A stretch of DNA of 64,000 bases from Candidatus Blautia intestinigallinarum (GCA_019112635.1 DXIX01000002.1:62001-126000); one strand, 5' to 3'; shown: positions 18,897 through 28,419, counted from the stretch's first letter. Notes: generated from the sequence alone by a model not told the origin. Numbers and translations: made by a program.

Positions 18897-19819
18897 CCCT
18901 CTGCCTCCTTTTTCAAAACTACAAAAAACGAATTCGAGAACTGGGGAAACAAGCCATTCTCCACAATGGTATCAAAGACCTTCGCCTCATCAAAAAGCTG
19001 GAGCTTCACCCGGTCAAAGTTATTCACGTTCTGCTTCAGCTCCCCTCTTCTGGGAAGGTAATCATCGGAATAGACCGTCATCGGAAACTTGTAATCCGGA
19101 TAGGGATAATAAAAAGTAGTCTGAAAATCTCCTGCCTGGGCAATCACCGACTCCAGCTCTTTTCTTGAGAAAGTCTTCACCCCTTCGGTGGTTGGATACC
19201 CTTCCAGCCCTTCAAAAAATTTCCCCACATGATCCTCCGTACAGCCAGCCCAGTACTTCAGCCCGAGTCGGTTCTCGATGGCAATGAGAATCTCTCCTCC
19301 CGGCGCCAGATGACTGGCGATCCTGCGCAGCATCTCCACATAAGGCCTTCCGGTTCCAATATAACCTTCCGAATATTCAAACACACCGATCAGCGTAATA
19401 TAGTCATAATCTGTATCCAAAGTCTTCTCAATATCCTGAAAATTTCCCACATGAATCCGGATATTGTTCCGGTCACGGTTCCGCCAGGCGTTGATCAGGC
19501 TTCTCTTTCTGGAGAGATCCACACAGACAAGCTGATCGGCCTGGTCCGCCAATGCCCCTGTGATGGCGCCGCAGCCGGCACCGATCTCAAGCACCTTGCC
19601 CTTTAAGGGATACCAGCTCACAATATTCTGACGGATATGGGAAAAGTGGTACAGAAGAGGCCAGCTCTTCCTCTGGGCAATGATCTGATTGAACTCTTCC
19701 TCTCTGAAATTCTGAGCCACTTCCAACATCTCATCTTCCACCGGGCCGTCACTGTAGAGATCCTCGCCCGGATAAAATTCATAATCTAATTCAATATTTC
19801 CGATTTTTTCTGGTGTCAT
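18893..19819 (-). CDS. Class I SAM-dependent methyltransferase
   Basis: The 308-residue protein has motif I VLEIGAGCGAITGAL (about 77-91), an acidic ribose-binding end of strand 2 (LVCVDLSRKR), DYDYITLIGVFEYS as the motif II region, and LAPGGEILIAIENRLGLKYWAG as motif III. It transfers a methyl group from S-adenosylmethionine. Given its position between the exporter ATPase and the kinase-like gene (4-bp overlap), methylation of the growing polysaccharide terminus or of a phosphate placed there is likely, as in the WbdD system (inference). It is preceded by AGAGGATGGGAGC and lies 11 bp after the ABC ATPase gene. Confidence 0.85.
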   Translation of the reverse strand: MTPEKIGNIELDYEFYPGEDLYSDGPVEDEMLEVAQNFREEEFNQIIAQRKSWPLLYHFSHIRQNIVSWYPLKGKVLEIGAGCGAITGALADQADQLVCVDLSRKRSLINAWRNRDRNNIRIHVGNFQDIEKTLDTDYDYITLIGVFEYSEGYIGTGRPYVEMLRRIASHLAPGGEILIAIENRLGLKYWAGCTEDHVGKFFEGLEGYPTTEGVKTFSRKELESVIAQAGDFQTTFYYPYPDYKFPMTVYSDDYLPRRGELKQNVNNFDRVKLQLFDEAKVFDTIVENGLFPQFSNSFFVVLKKEAEG

Positions 19820-19830
19820 GCTCCCATCCT

Positions 19831-21117
19831 CTAATCCTGTTCCACAGTCACTTTTGAATTCATGTCATAGAATCCCACCGTATTTTTTGTAGATACCACC
19901 GTGATATTGCAGGCATCGTACAGACGGTGAAAAACATGAAAATCTCCATCCCGATACCCGGTACAGCCAAAAGAGATCAGATATTCTCCGCCCTGCAGAT
20001 CCATCTTTTGCTCGAATGTGATCACACAGGTCTCCCCTGCCTTCGGAGGGCGGATATATGCCTTCTCAAACATGGTATTGGTCCCTGTGATCTCCGTTCC
20101 CCTGGTATCCTTAAATGTATAAGCTCCTATGGGGTCCTGAATCGCCTCATGGAACAAAATTTTCATTTTAATCTGAAAACGTGATCCTTTTTCAATGGTA
20201 TTGGTAATTCTTCCATTGGAATCGAATACCGCAAAGTCCACGATCTCCGCCAGTTTTTCCCCGTACTCCAGCGTATCCGGATTCACCTGGAAATTGGACT
20301 TCCAGCTGCCGGACATTTCCTGGGCTACAATATCCCTTTCTTCCTCCTGGTTTCCGTTCTTATCTGTATTGATGGGATCCTGGTTCACAAGAAGCTGTTT
20401 GTACATATCCACCATGGCTTTGGGGCTTCCCTCTTCCAGTTTCTCCCCGTGATTGAGCAGAACCACCCGGTCACAGTACTTTGACACAGCACTCAGATCA
20501 TGGCTCACAAAGAGAATGGTCTTTCCCATCTTCTTGAACTCTTCAAATTTGTGATAACACTTTGCCTGGAAAAACACATCTCCCACGGACAAAGCCTCAT
20601 CCACGATCAGAATCTCCGGGTCGATATTTATGGCCACAGCAAAAGCCAGCCGTACAAACATACCGCTGGAATACGTCTTCACCGGCTGGTTGATGAAATC
20701 TCCGATATCCGCAAATTTCAGAATATCATCCAGCTTCGCGTCAATCTCTTCCCTGGAAAAACCGATCATTGTACCATTCAGATACACATTCTCCAGACCG
20801 GAATATTCCATATTAAATCCGGCGCCCAGCTCCAGGAGGGCAGAAATTCTGCCGTTCACAGTCACTTCTCCCTCCGTAGGATTCAGAACACCGGTGATAA
20901 TCTTCAAAATCGTAGATTTTCCGGAACCATTGGTTCCGATGATTCCCACAGTCTCTCCCTGCCGGACATCGAAATTTACATGGTTCAAAGCAAAATGTTC
21001 CCGGTAACATTTCTTCCTGGTAAGCCCAAGGCTCTCTTTGAGCCGGTCAGAAGGCTTATCATACAACTTATACATTTTGCTCAGGTTCCGGACTTGAATC
21101 GCTATTTTTTCTCCCAA
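19831..21117 (-). CDS. Polysaccharide ABC exporter, ATP-binding subunit with C-terminal Wzt-type domain
   Basis: The 428-residue protein has an N-terminal ABC ATPase with Walker A GTNGSGKST, the signature YSSGM, Walker B EILIVDEAL and switch His in FVSHD. Residues from about 250 on form a separate beta-rich domain (IVDFAVFDSNGRITNTIEKG). This matches Wzt-C, the module that in E. coli O8/O9a exporters recognises the modified chain end. Short teichoic-acid exporters (TagH) lack this sequence, so the domain points to export of a finished, capped polysaccharide. The start is TTG, with AGAGGTAAGAGTT upstream. It is encoded after the permease in the same operon. Confidence 0.93.
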   Translation of the reverse strand: MGEKIAIQVRNLSKMYKLYDKPSDRLKESLGLTRKKCYREHFALNHVNFDVRQGETVGIIGTNGSGKSTILKIITGVLNPTEGEVTVNGRISALLELGAGFNMEYSGLENVYLNGTMIGFSREEIDAKLDDILKFADIGDFINQPVKTYSSGMFVRLAFAVAINIDPEILIVDEALSVGDVFFQAKCYHKFEEFKKMGKTILFVSHDLSAVSKYCDRVVLLNHGEKLEEGSPKAMVDMYKQLLVNQDPINTDKNGNQEEERDIVAQEMSGSWKSNFQVNPDTLEYGEKLAEIVDFAVFDSNGRITNTIEKGSRFQIKMKILFHEAIQDPIGAYTFKDTRGTEITGTNTMFEKAYIRPPKAGETCVITFEQKMDLQGGEYLISFGCTGYRDGDFHVFHRLYDACNITVVSTKNTVGFYDMNSKVTVEQD

Positions 21118-21135
21118 AACTCTTACCTCTTCTCC

Positions 21136-21951
21136 TTATAATACGTCCGCAAAATGTACCTTCAGCCGGTTAAAGATCCAGCTTCCAAACAGGAAACAGG
21201 CCGCGGTAAATACCCAAAAGTACAGTGTCCAGCCAGGGTGCTCCCAGAACCAGTGCTTCATGATGAACGCATCCCGGTAACCGGATACCACATAGTACAT
21301 CGGATTCAGTTTCAGTATCTGATGCAGCAAGGGATGATCCACCAGCATCGTTTCCGCCACCCACATAATCGGTGTCAGCCAGACACCCACCTGCAGAACA
21401 ATGTTAATAATCTGTGTCAGATCGCGGAAAAAAATCACGATGGAACAGGTGGCATAAGTCAGCCCCAGCACCAGCGCAAATACACAAAACGTATAATAGA
21501 TAAGCTGCAGATAATACAGATCCGGGAAACGGCCGTAGGCCGTATAAAGCAAAATGATAAAGGCCACAAAAAAAGCATGGACAAACAGCGCTGAGATAAT
21601 CTTCACAATGGGAAGGACGCTGATCTGGAAAACCACTTTCTTCACCAGATAATTATATTCAATCATCGCGTTGGTTCCCCCGTTCAGGGCATCCTGAAAG
21701 AAAAACCAGGGGACAATTCCTGCCACCAGATAGAGCACAAAAGGCACTCCCAGCTCACCGGTGCCTGTCTTGAATCCCACTGAGAAGACGAACCAGTAGA
21801 CCAGCACAGTCACAATCGGCTGAATAAACGCCCACACAATTCCCAGATAGGATCCCGCATATTTTGTCTTAAAATCATTCTTGGCCAGTTTCAATACCAG
21901 CCGGCGGTTCTGGTAGACTTCCGCCGGCAGTGAAAAGATTTGTTTTAACAT
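21136..21951 (-). CDS. Polysaccharide ABC exporter, permease subunit (Wzm/TagG type)
   Basis: The 271-residue protein has six predicted membrane helices and the ABC-2 export signature: an amphipathic N-terminal segment LVLKLAKNDFKTKYAGSYLGIVWAF followed by helices. PMYYVVSGYRDAFI near the C-terminus is typical of Wzm/TagG permeases. It forms the channel that moves undecaprenyl-linked polysaccharide across the membrane with the ATPase encoded 18 bp downstream. It lies 10 bp after rfbC, so sugar activation and export are in one transcription unit. Confidence 0.94.
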   Translation of the reverse strand: MLKQIFSLPAEVYQNRRLVLKLAKNDFKTKYAGSYLGIVWAFIQPIVTVLVYWFVFSVGFKTGTGELGVPFVLYLVAGIVPWFFFQDALNGGTNAMIEYNYLVKKVVFQISVLPIVKIISALFVHAFFVAFIILLYTAYGRFPDLYYLQLIYYTFCVFALVLGLTYATCSIVIFFRDLTQIINIVLQVGVWLTPIMWVAETMLVDHPLLHQILKLNPMYYVVSGYRDAFIMKHWFWEHPGWTLYFWVFTAACFLFGSWIFNRLKVHFADVL

Positions 21952-21961
21952 GGGATCTCTC

Positions 21962-22513
21962 CTATTTCTTCAGATCTTTTAAGCGTCCCCACTTCTGATC
22001 TTTCTCTGAAAAGATCAGTTCCATCCCCTCAGGAATCGGCCACTCAATCCCGATATCCGGATCATTCCAGATCAGGCCTCCCTCATCGTTGGGATGATAG
22101 AAGTCTGTGCATTTGTAAGTAAACTCCGCATGATCCGACAGTACCAGAAAACCATGGGCGAAATTCTTCGGAATAAAAAACTGCTTCTTATTCTCTGCGG
22201 AGAGAATCACGCCATACCACTGTCCATAAGTCGGAGAACCCTCTCTTAAATCCACAGCCACATCGAACACTTCCCCGTTCACCACACGGACCAGCTTGTC
22301 CTGCGGATAGTGAATCTGAAAATGCAGTCCTCTCAACACACCTTTTCTGGAACTTGACTGATTGTCCTGCACAAATTCCATGTCGATGCCAGCTTCCTTG
22401 AAATCATTATAGTTATAAGTTTCCATGAAATAGCCCCGTTCATCTCCAAACACAGTAGGTTCTATCACCTTCAGCCCTTCGATGCCGCAGGTTGTCACTT
22501 TAATCTTTCCCAC
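21962..22513 (-). CDS. rfbC: dTDP-4-dehydrorhamnose 3,5-epimerase
   Basis: The 183-residue cupin-fold enzyme shows the RmlC signatures GYFMETYNYNDF, FVQDNQSSSRKGVLRGLHFQ and the active-site region KNFAHGFLVLSDHAEFTYKCTDFY. It epimerises C3 and C5 of dTDP-4-keto-6-deoxyglucose. Translation begins at GTG, supported by AGGAGGATATTGTAAA. Its length is usual for the family. It lies between rfbA and the exporter permease. Confidence 0.96.
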   Translation of the reverse strand: MGKIKVTTCGIEGLKVIEPTVFGDERGYFMETYNYNDFKEAGIDMEFVQDNQSSSRKGVLRGLHFQIHYPQDKLVRVVNGEVFDVAVDLREGSPTYGQWYGVILSAENKKQFFIPKNFAHGFLVLSDHAEFTYKCTDFYHPNDEGGLIWNDPDIGIEWPIPEGMELIFSEKDQKWGRLKDLKK

Positions 22514-22528
22514 TTTACAATATCCTCC

Positions 22529-23404
22529 TTAATTTCCCAAGCCTTCTGCCACATCCATCAGATATCTGCCATAGGCAGTCTTCAGAAGGGGCTGAGCCAG
22601 GGCAATCAGCTGTTCTTTATTGATAAACCCTTTCTTGTACGCAATCTCTTCGATACAGGAAATATAGAGTCCCTGTCTCTTCTGCACCGCTGACACATAG
22701 TCGGCCGCGTCCAGAAGGGCGTCATGATTTCCCGTGTCCAGCCAAGCAAAACCACGGCCCAGTGTCTCCACGTGAAGAGTTCCTCTTCTGAGATATTCAT
22801 TGTTCACACTGGTGATCTCAATCTCGCCTCTCGCGGAAGGCTTCACATTCTTGGCAATCTCCACCACGTCATTGTCGTAGAAGTAAAGGCCCGGCACTGC
22901 GTAATTGGACTTCGGATGCTCCGGTTTTTCTTCAATGGACAGAGCTTTTCCGTTCTCGTCAAACTCCACAACTCCATACTCTCTTGGGTCTTTCACATAG
23001 TAACCGAAAATGGTAGCTCCCTCTTCTCTGGCAGCTGCCCGCTGGAGAACTTTGGTAAAACTCTGGCCGTAAAAGATATTGTCACCCAGAACCAGTGCCA
23101 CATTGTCCTCCCCGATAAATTTTTCTCCGATGATAAACGCATCGGCCAGTCCCCTCGGATAGTCCTGAACTTCATAAGACATCTGCAGTCCCAGCTGCTC
23201 CCCGCTTCCGAACAGTTCCTGGAACACCGGCAGATCCCTCGGTGTGGAGATGATCAGAATCTCCCGGATTCCAGCCAGCATCAGTGTGGACAACGGATAA
23301 TAGATCATCGGTTTGTCATAGACCGGCATAATCTGCTTGCTGATAGCCTTAGTCAGCGGATAGAGGCGGGTTCCCGCGCCGCCTGCCAATATAATCCCTT
23401 TCAT
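22529..23404 (-). CDS. rfbA: Glucose-1-phosphate thymidylyltransferase
   Basis: The protein has about 291 residues and starts [24 protein letters not shown], the nucleotidyltransferase signature. [18 protein letters not shown] and the metal site [10 protein letters not shown] follow. It makes dTDP-glucose from dTTP and glucose-1-phosphate, the first committed step to dTDP-rhamnose. The track start at 23431 adds nine residues before the conserved N-terminus. The ATG at 23404 is preceded by AAGGAGGAAAATC and is chosen. It lies downstream of rfbB, separated by about 85 bp. Confidence 0.96.
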   Translation of the reverse strand: MKGIILAGGAGTRLYPLTKAISKQIMPVYDKPMIYYPLSTLMLAGIREILIISTPRDLPVFQELFGSGEQLGLQMSYEVQDYPRGLADAFIIGEKFIGEDNVALVLGDNIFYGQSFTKVLQRAAAREEGATIFGYYVKDPREYGVVEFDENGKALSIEEKPEHPKSNYAVPGLYFYDNDVVEIAKNVKPSARGEIEITSVNNEYLRRGTLHVETLGRGFAWLDTGNHDALLDAADYVSAVQKRQGLYISCIEEIAYKKGFINKEQLIALAQPLLKTAYGRYLMDVAEGLGN

Positions 23405-23488
23405 GATTTTCCTCCTTAAGGTCTTTTCCATGCCGCAAGAAAGAAGGCTTATCCCGGATGCTCCGGTATAATCCTTCTTCCCCCAAGC

Positions 23489-24571
23489 TTATTTCTCTTT
23501 GTACATGTCTTCGTAATATTTCTGATAATCGCCGCTTGTCACATTCTTCATCCATTCTTCGTTCTCGAAGAACCACTGAATGGTCAGGCGGATTCCATCC
23601 TCGAACTTCGTCTCCGGATACCAGCCCACCTCGGCCTTGATCTTATCCGGCGCAATGGCATAACGGCGGTCATGTCCTTTTCTATCCTCCACAAAAGTGA
23701 TTAAGTCATCACTCACCAGTGCTTTTCTCGGGTCATCGTCCGAAAGCATCTCTCTCAACGTGTCCAGAATGATGTGAATGATCTGAATGTTCTGCTTCTC
23801 GTTGTGTCCGCCGATATTATAAGTCTCAAACAGTCTGCCCTTTTCCTGCACCATATCGATTCCCTTGGCGTGATCCATCACGTACAGCCAATCCCTCACA
23901 TTCTTTCCATCACCGTAGACCGGAAGTTTCTTTCCGTGAAGGGCGTTGTTGATAATCAGCGGAATCAATTTCTCCGGAAACTGATAAGGCCCGTAATTGT
24001 TGCTGCAGTTTGTAATATTAGCCGGGAACTTATAAGTATCCATATAAGATTTCACCAGCATATCTGAGGAAGCCTTGCTGGCTGAATACGGACTGTGAGG
24101 ATCGTAAGGCGTTGTCTCGTAGAAATAGCCGCCGTCCTCATCCAGGGAACCGTACACCTCATCTGTGGAGACATGGAGAAATTTCTTGTCCTCCTTAAAA
24201 GTTCCGTCCGGCAACTCCCAGGCAGCCTTTGCCGCATTGAGCATCACCAGTGTTCCCAGAACATTCGTCTTGACAAAGACATCTGGATTCTTAATGCTTC
24301 GGTCCACATGGCTCTCTGCTGCGAAATGAACCACACGGTCAATATCATTCTCCTCAAAAATCTTCTGGATTGCCTCGCTGTCGCAGATATCCGCTTTCAC
24401 AAAAGTATAGTTGTCACGGTTCTCCACATCCTTGAGGTTCTCCAGATTTCCTGCGTATGTCAGCTTGTCAACATTGATGATCCGGATCTCATCATTGTAC
24501 TTCTGAAACATATAATGAATATAGTTGGAACCAATAAATCCGGCTCCTCCGGTAACCAAATAAGTTCTCAC
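23489..24571 (-). CDS. rfbB: dTDP-glucose 4,6-dehydratase
   Basis: The 360-residue protein starts with the NAD-binding TGGAGFIGSNYIHYM. The catalytic segment HVSTDEVYGSL and the YxxxK dyad in SPYSASKASSDML match RmlB. It converts dTDP-glucose to dTDP-4-keto-6-deoxyglucose. It is the first gene of the rfbB-A-C-exporter block, with a GTG start (AGGAGAGAAAATATC upstream) and its own near-consensus promoter. Its product could also feed the WecE-like aminotransferase at 28.5 kb. Confidence 0.96.
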   Translation of the reverse strand: MRTYLVTGGAGFIGSNYIHYMFQKYNDEIRIINVDKLTYAGNLENLKDVENRDNYTFVKADICDSEAIQKIFEENDIDRVVHFAAESHVDRSIKNPDVFVKTNVLGTLVMLNAAKAAWELPDGTFKEDKKFLHVSTDEVYGSLDEDGGYFYETTPYDPHSPYSASKASSDMLVKSYMDTYKFPANITNCSNNYGPYQFPEKLIPLIINNALHGKKLPVYGDGKNVRDWLYVMDHAKGIDMVQEKGRLFETYNIGGHNEKQNIQIIHIILDTLREMLSDDDPRKALVSDDLITFVEDRKGHDRRYAIAPDKIKAEVGWYPETKFEDGIRLTIQWFFENEEWMKNVTSGDYQKYYEDMYKEK

Positions 24572-24608
24572 GATATTTTCTCTCCTGTTTTCTTATTGAA
24601 TTGGAACC

Positions 24609-24637
24609 ATTATAGCATCTTTAATTCCCTGGTTCAA
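24609..24637 (-). promoter_or_regulatory. Sigma-A promoter for the rfbB operon
   Basis: On the minus strand TTGAAC (24637-24632), a 17-base spacer and a perfect TATAAT (24614-24609) sit about 40 bases upstream of the rfbB GTG. Confidence 0.75.
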
Positions 24638-24649
24638 GGCTTTCCTTCA

Positions 24650-24678
24650 TTGCTTTTGAGCCTCTCCTATGCTATGAT
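24650..24678 (+). promoter_or_regulatory. Sigma-A promoter for the DUF2142-like gene
   Basis: TTGCTT, a 17-base spacer and TATGAT read rightwards, back to back with the rfbB promoter. The two -35 boxes are only 12 bases apart, so polymerases would compete for the site. Confidence 0.6.
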
Positions 24679-24758
24679 ACGCAAAGAAGAAGCTGCATGG
24701 CAGCAAAATCCGGGCCGGCATCTGCCGCCGGAAGATGGATAGAGGGGAGATTTCAAAG

Positions 24759-26753
24759 ATGGAATTGAGTAAAAAGAAAGTGGATATGAAAAAAGCGGTG
24801 CCTTTTGTGCTTCTTTTTGCAGTTCTGGCACTTTTACTGCTGCTGATCCGTTTTTCCTATACGGATTATGTACGCCCTGCCAGTGATGAAATGCTGATGG
24901 AAATCTGCCAGGATACTCACACAGATCACGCAGATCCGTTCACCGAGGGAACTACCTGGCATCAGACGTTCACCGCCAGCCGTGATACCATCACAGGATT
25001 TGATTTCTATGTGACAACATTTCAGAGAAGAAATGACTCCACCTTTCGGGTTTCTATGGGGGAAGAAGGAACAGACACTCCTCTTCAGACCTGGGATATC
25101 CTGAGCACCGGAGTTTTAGACCGTCAATTTCTGGATTTTTATCTCACAGAGCCCGTCACCAATGCCTCCGGAAAAGAATTCTACGTGGAAATCACTTCTC
25201 TGGACGGAACCAGCGAAGATGCCATCGGAATTTTCACTGCGGACAGCAATGCATATTCTGACGGTATTTTATATGAAAACGGGCAGAAAACGGACACCGA
25301 TCTTTGTTTTCGCGTCTACGGGGAGCCGGCAAAGCTTGTGCTGAAAATTTTCTATCTGTTCTGCGCTGCTTTGCTGATCACAGTCTTCGTACTGTTTGTG
25401 TTCCTGTATCTGCGTCCTCTGAGGCTGGAATGCCTGTTTCTGGTATTTGCCGTCTTCTTGGGAGGAATCTATCTGCTTCTCTTTCCTCCTCTGACTGCTC
25501 CGGATGATTACCGTCACTTTGAGACTGCTTACTATGTGTCCAGCCGGATGCTGGGACAGGAAGGCACAGACGAACATGGAAACGTTTTGGTCCGGGAGGA
25601 TGACTACCGCGCCTTCTATGAATTGCAGACCGCCAATCTGCAGAATCTCACTGCCACCTGGGATGATCTGTTCTCCATGGACCACTCTGAAAAAATGGTA
25701 TCTGCCGGACATCCGCCCCTGGAGGCTCCGCTCTACTGCTATTGGCTCTCCGGAGCCGGCATTGCCCTGGCAAGGCTTCTCGGTCTTGGCAAGGTACTGA
25801 TGTATTTTCTTGGAAAAGGATTGATCTATCTGGGTTATCTGGCCGCAGGATATCTGACTATCCGCCTGATGCCCTTCGCCAGAAACCTGATGTTCCTGAT
25901 CTATCTGCTGCCCATCAGCCTGCAGCAGGCCACATCCTTCTCCTATGACACCACCGTCAACGCCCTGGCCTTTTTGCTGACTGCCTACTGCCTGCATCTG
26001 GCCTTCGCGGTAAAGAAACTAAAGCCTGGACATTGGATCGTTCTCGTTATACTCGCCGCTGTCCTCGCCCCCTGTAAGGTCGTCTATGTACTGATCAGTC
26101 TGTGCTGTCTTCTGATTCCCAGAAAGAAAGCGTCACAGAACCGCCAGTACTATCTGGGTATCGCCGGAACTTTCGCGGCCTCTCTAATCAGCCTTGTCCT
26201 CTTCCAGGCCGGTAAGATTCACTCTGTGGTCTCGGACAGCCATGAAGTGGCTCTGGGAGGCACCAATTATACCCTGGATTATTTCCTCCATGCGCCCGCC
26301 AAACTGATCGGCATGTACGTGCGCACCTTCCAGGAATACGGTGACTTCTATTTCACTTCCATGCTGGGAGGCAGACTGGGACGGCTGGATATCGATATTC
26401 CCTGGATGCTGATCCTTTTATTCGCCGTGCTCCTTCTGCTTTCCGTTGTGCCCCACACGAGAGAATATCTGTTTCTCTCCGCCTGGGGAAAGCTCTGGCT
26501 TGCCTTGATCTGTGCCGGAGTGATCAGCGCCTCCATGCTGGGAATTATGTTTGACTGGACCCCCGAATCTTCCATGGTCATCGAGGGCGTGCAGGGACGC
26601 TATTTTCTCCCTGTGCTTCCCTTGCTGCTTCTGCTTACCAGGAACCGCACACTGGTTCTCAGAAAAGATATCACCCGGGGAATGCTGTTTACCTTTGCGG
26701 TACTGCACGCTCTGACTGCTCTGTGGGCATTTGGAATCATTGTGGCAAGATAA
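24759..26753 (+). CDS. DUF2142-like multi-pass membrane protein
   Basis: The protein has about 664 residues. One helix (about 13-33) is followed by an extracellular beta-rich domain of about 170 residues, then about ten helices. The loop FPPLTAPDDYRHFETAYYVSSRML, with its acidic DDYRH, resembles the first extracellular loop of DUF2142 proteins, which are predicted GT-C-type glycosyltransferases. By that comparison it may transfer a sugar from a polyprenyl-phosphate donor outside the membrane. The track start at 24735 lacks a ribosome site; ATG 24759 follows GGGGAGATTTCAAAG. It is monocistronic, with its own promoter and a terminator. Confidence 0.7.
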   Translation: MELSKKKVDMKKAVPFVLLFAVLALLLLLIRFSYTDYVRPASDEMLMEICQDTHTDHADPFTEGTTWHQTFTASRDTITGFDFYVTTFQRRNDSTFRVSMGEEGTDTPLQTWDILSTGVLDRQFLDFYLTEPVTNASGKEFYVEITSLDGTSEDAIGIFTADSNAYSDGILYENGQKTDTDLCFRVYGEPAKLVLKIFYLFCAALLITVFVLFVFLYLRPLRLECLFLVFAVFLGGIYLLLFPPLTAPDDYRHFETAYYVSSRMLGQEGTDEHGNVLVREDDYRAFYELQTANLQNLTATWDDLFSMDHSEKMVSAGHPPLEAPLYCYWLSGAGIALARLLGLGKVLMYFLGKGLIYLGYLAAGYLTIRLMPFARNLMFLIYLLPISLQQATSFSYDTTVNALAFLLTAYCLHLAFAVKKLKPGHWIVLVILAAVLAPCKVVYVLISLCCLLIPRKKASQNRQYYLGIAGTFAASLISLVLFQAGKIHSVVSDSHEVALGGTNYTLDYFLHAPAKLIGMYVRTFQEYGDFYFTSMLGGRLGRLDIDIPWMLILLFAVLLLLSVVPHTREYLFLSAWGKLWLALICAGVISASMLGIMFDWTPESSMVIEGVQGRYFLPVLPLLLLLTRNRTLVLRKDITRGMLFTFAVLHALTALWAFGIIVAR

Positions 26754-26765
26754 ATTTTACCTGAA

Positions 26766-26820
26766 AAGAAAAAAGTCAAATTTCAGAGATCATCTCTCTG
26801 CTATTTGACTTTTTCTTTTA
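26766..26820. terminator. Bidirectional rho-independent terminator
   Basis: The inverted repeat AAAAAGTCAAAT (26770-26781) / ATTTGACTTTTT (26803-26814) encloses a second hairpin CAGAGA/TCTCTG. A and T runs on both sides let it serve both convergent genes. Confidence 0.9.
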
Positions 26821-26824
26821 TCAC

Positions 26825-28339
26825 TTATTTTTTCACTGTACACACACCGTTTTTGTCAAATACATAAGTCTTTCCGCTCCAGTGCCTGGTGCAGTTTCGG
26901 AACTGGGCGCCTGTAGTCTTATGGAAGAAATACAGCTTACCGTCAATCCTCTGGAAACCTGTCAGCATTCTTCCGTAAGTTCCAAATCCATAATATTTGC
27001 CGTCAATCTTACGGATACAGTTTCTCACCACTCCCCGGTTTGTGGGAAGCGCATAATACTTGCCTCCCTTGTAAGTAAACCAGCCGCTGACCGCATTATA
27101 ATTCGATCCAAAATAGTATGCTCTCTTAACGCCTTTATAGGTCGCCGATACCAGTTTATTTTTCACACGCACACCGTCACTGTCCGCATAGTAGATCGTC
27201 TTCCCTGTGGAGGACACGAAGAGATGATCCGTATACAGCCAACCTTCCGGTTTGGAGAAATAGTAGTACTTCTGCTTGATGGGAATCCAGCCGGAAGGCG
27301 CATATCCGGTACGGTAATAGAAATAATATCTCTTTCCATTGATGGTATGCCATCCATACTGCCGTTCTCCGTTCTCATCCACATAGTAGATATGTCCATC
27401 CACCTTAAACAGTTTACTCCGATAAAGCTCCCCGTCATCATAGAAATAATATTTTCCATTTTCCTGCACCCAGCCATCTTTCACTCCATCCGGGCTGTAG
27501 CTGGACAGCGGCTGTGTTCTCGGTGTCACCTTGCTCAGATAATAGAGATAGCCGAAATTTAAATCCACCGCGTTCTCTGAGGGGATTCCCTTGATCAATC
27601 CATTCGTCCTGGGCAACCCTACCACATCCGTGCCGTCCGTCGCCTGCCAGATGGTATACCGGACACTGCTCTTGTCAGGAGGCGTACTGCTGCTGTTGTA
27701 CTGGGCAATCCACACATCATACTGGGCCAGCATACTCATGTTGTATTCATTTTTATACCAGTTGGTATTCATATAGAGCATAGGATAATATCCTGCACGC
27801 TTGATCTCCGACAAAAACGCGTCGGCAATCTGGGATTTTCTCATGGGAGTCAGATACTCCACCGTGGCGTCCTCCATGTCGAACACCACCGGATAAGAAA
27901 TCAGATGTCCGGTAATCTGCTCGATCACCCACTGGGCATCTTTCTTTGCCTGCTCCGTTGTGGTAGCTGTGGAATAATAATAAACACCCACCGGCAATCC
28001 CGCCTCATTGGCCCCGCGGATATTCGCCTCATATGTTTTGTCCAATCTCTGGTAATCTCCGCTTCCATAACCGCCCACACGGATGAAGGCAAAATCTACA
28101 TTGGAGTCTGCCACCTGATTCCAGTTAATATTGCCCTGCCACTCTGAGACATCAATGCCACGGGTTTTTGCCCCTGAAATGACCTGTCCCTTGCCGTTGT
28201 AGCACTTTCCTCCCGATTTCTGCCAGGCTTTCGAGGAAGCTGCCTCTACCTCTTGCACATTGGTGGACAGACAAAAAGATGATGCCGTGATGGCACCAAC
28301 TAGAATCAGGGACAATGCTTTCTTCAAAATCCCTCTCAT
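26825..28339 (-). CDS. GH25 lysozyme with C-terminal wall-binding repeats
   Basis: The secreted protein has about 504 residues: a signal peptide, then a GH25 catalytic domain at about 60-270 (GIDVSEWQGNINWNQV, VFDMEDATVEYL containing the DxE pair, YMNTNWY). About 220 residues of aromatic-rich repeats follow, such as GWVQENGKYYFYDDGELY and GWHTINGKRYYFY, of the choline-binding-like type. GH25 enzymes hydrolyse the MurNAc-GlcNAc bond of peptidoglycan. The repeats suggest binding to a wall polymer, perhaps the one made next door. The ATG at 28339 (AAGGTGAAT upstream) is preferred over the GTG at 28345. Confidence 0.93.
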   Translation of the reverse strand: MRGILKKALSLILVGAITASSFCLSTNVQEVEAASSKAWQKSGGKCYNGKGQVISGAKTRGIDVSEWQGNINWNQVADSNVDFAFIRVGGYGSGDYQRLDKTYEANIRGANEAGLPVGVYYYSTATTTEQAKKDAQWVIEQITGHLISYPVVFDMEDATVEYLTPMRKSQIADAFLSEIKRAGYYPMLYMNTNWYKNEYNMSMLAQYDVWIAQYNSSSTPPDKSSVRYTIWQATDGTDVVGLPRTNGLIKGIPSENAVDLNFGYLYYLSKVTPRTQPLSSYSPDGVKDGWVQENGKYYFYDDGELYRSKLFKVDGHIYYVDENGERQYGWHTINGKRYYFYYRTGYAPSGWIPIKQKYYYFSKPEGWLYTDHLFVSSTGKTIYYADSDGVRVKNKLVSATYKGVKRAYYFGSNYNAVSGWFTYKGGKYYALPTNRGVVRNCIRKIDGKYYGFGTYGRMLTGFQRIDGKLYFFHKTTGAQFRNCTRHWSGKTYVFDKNGVCTVKK

Positions 28340-28383
28340 ATTCACCTTTTCCTTCCCTTTTTTATAATCTCCTTAGTTTCTAC

Positions 28384-28413
28384 ATTATACACTGTTTTTC
28401 CCGAAAAGCGCAA
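28384..28413 (-). promoter_or_regulatory. Promoter of the GH25 lysozyme gene
   Basis: Minus strand TTGCGC (28413-28408), an 18-base spacer and TATAAT (28389-28384), about 45 bases upstream of the ATG. Confidence 0.6.
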
Positions 28414-28419
28414 GTTCTT

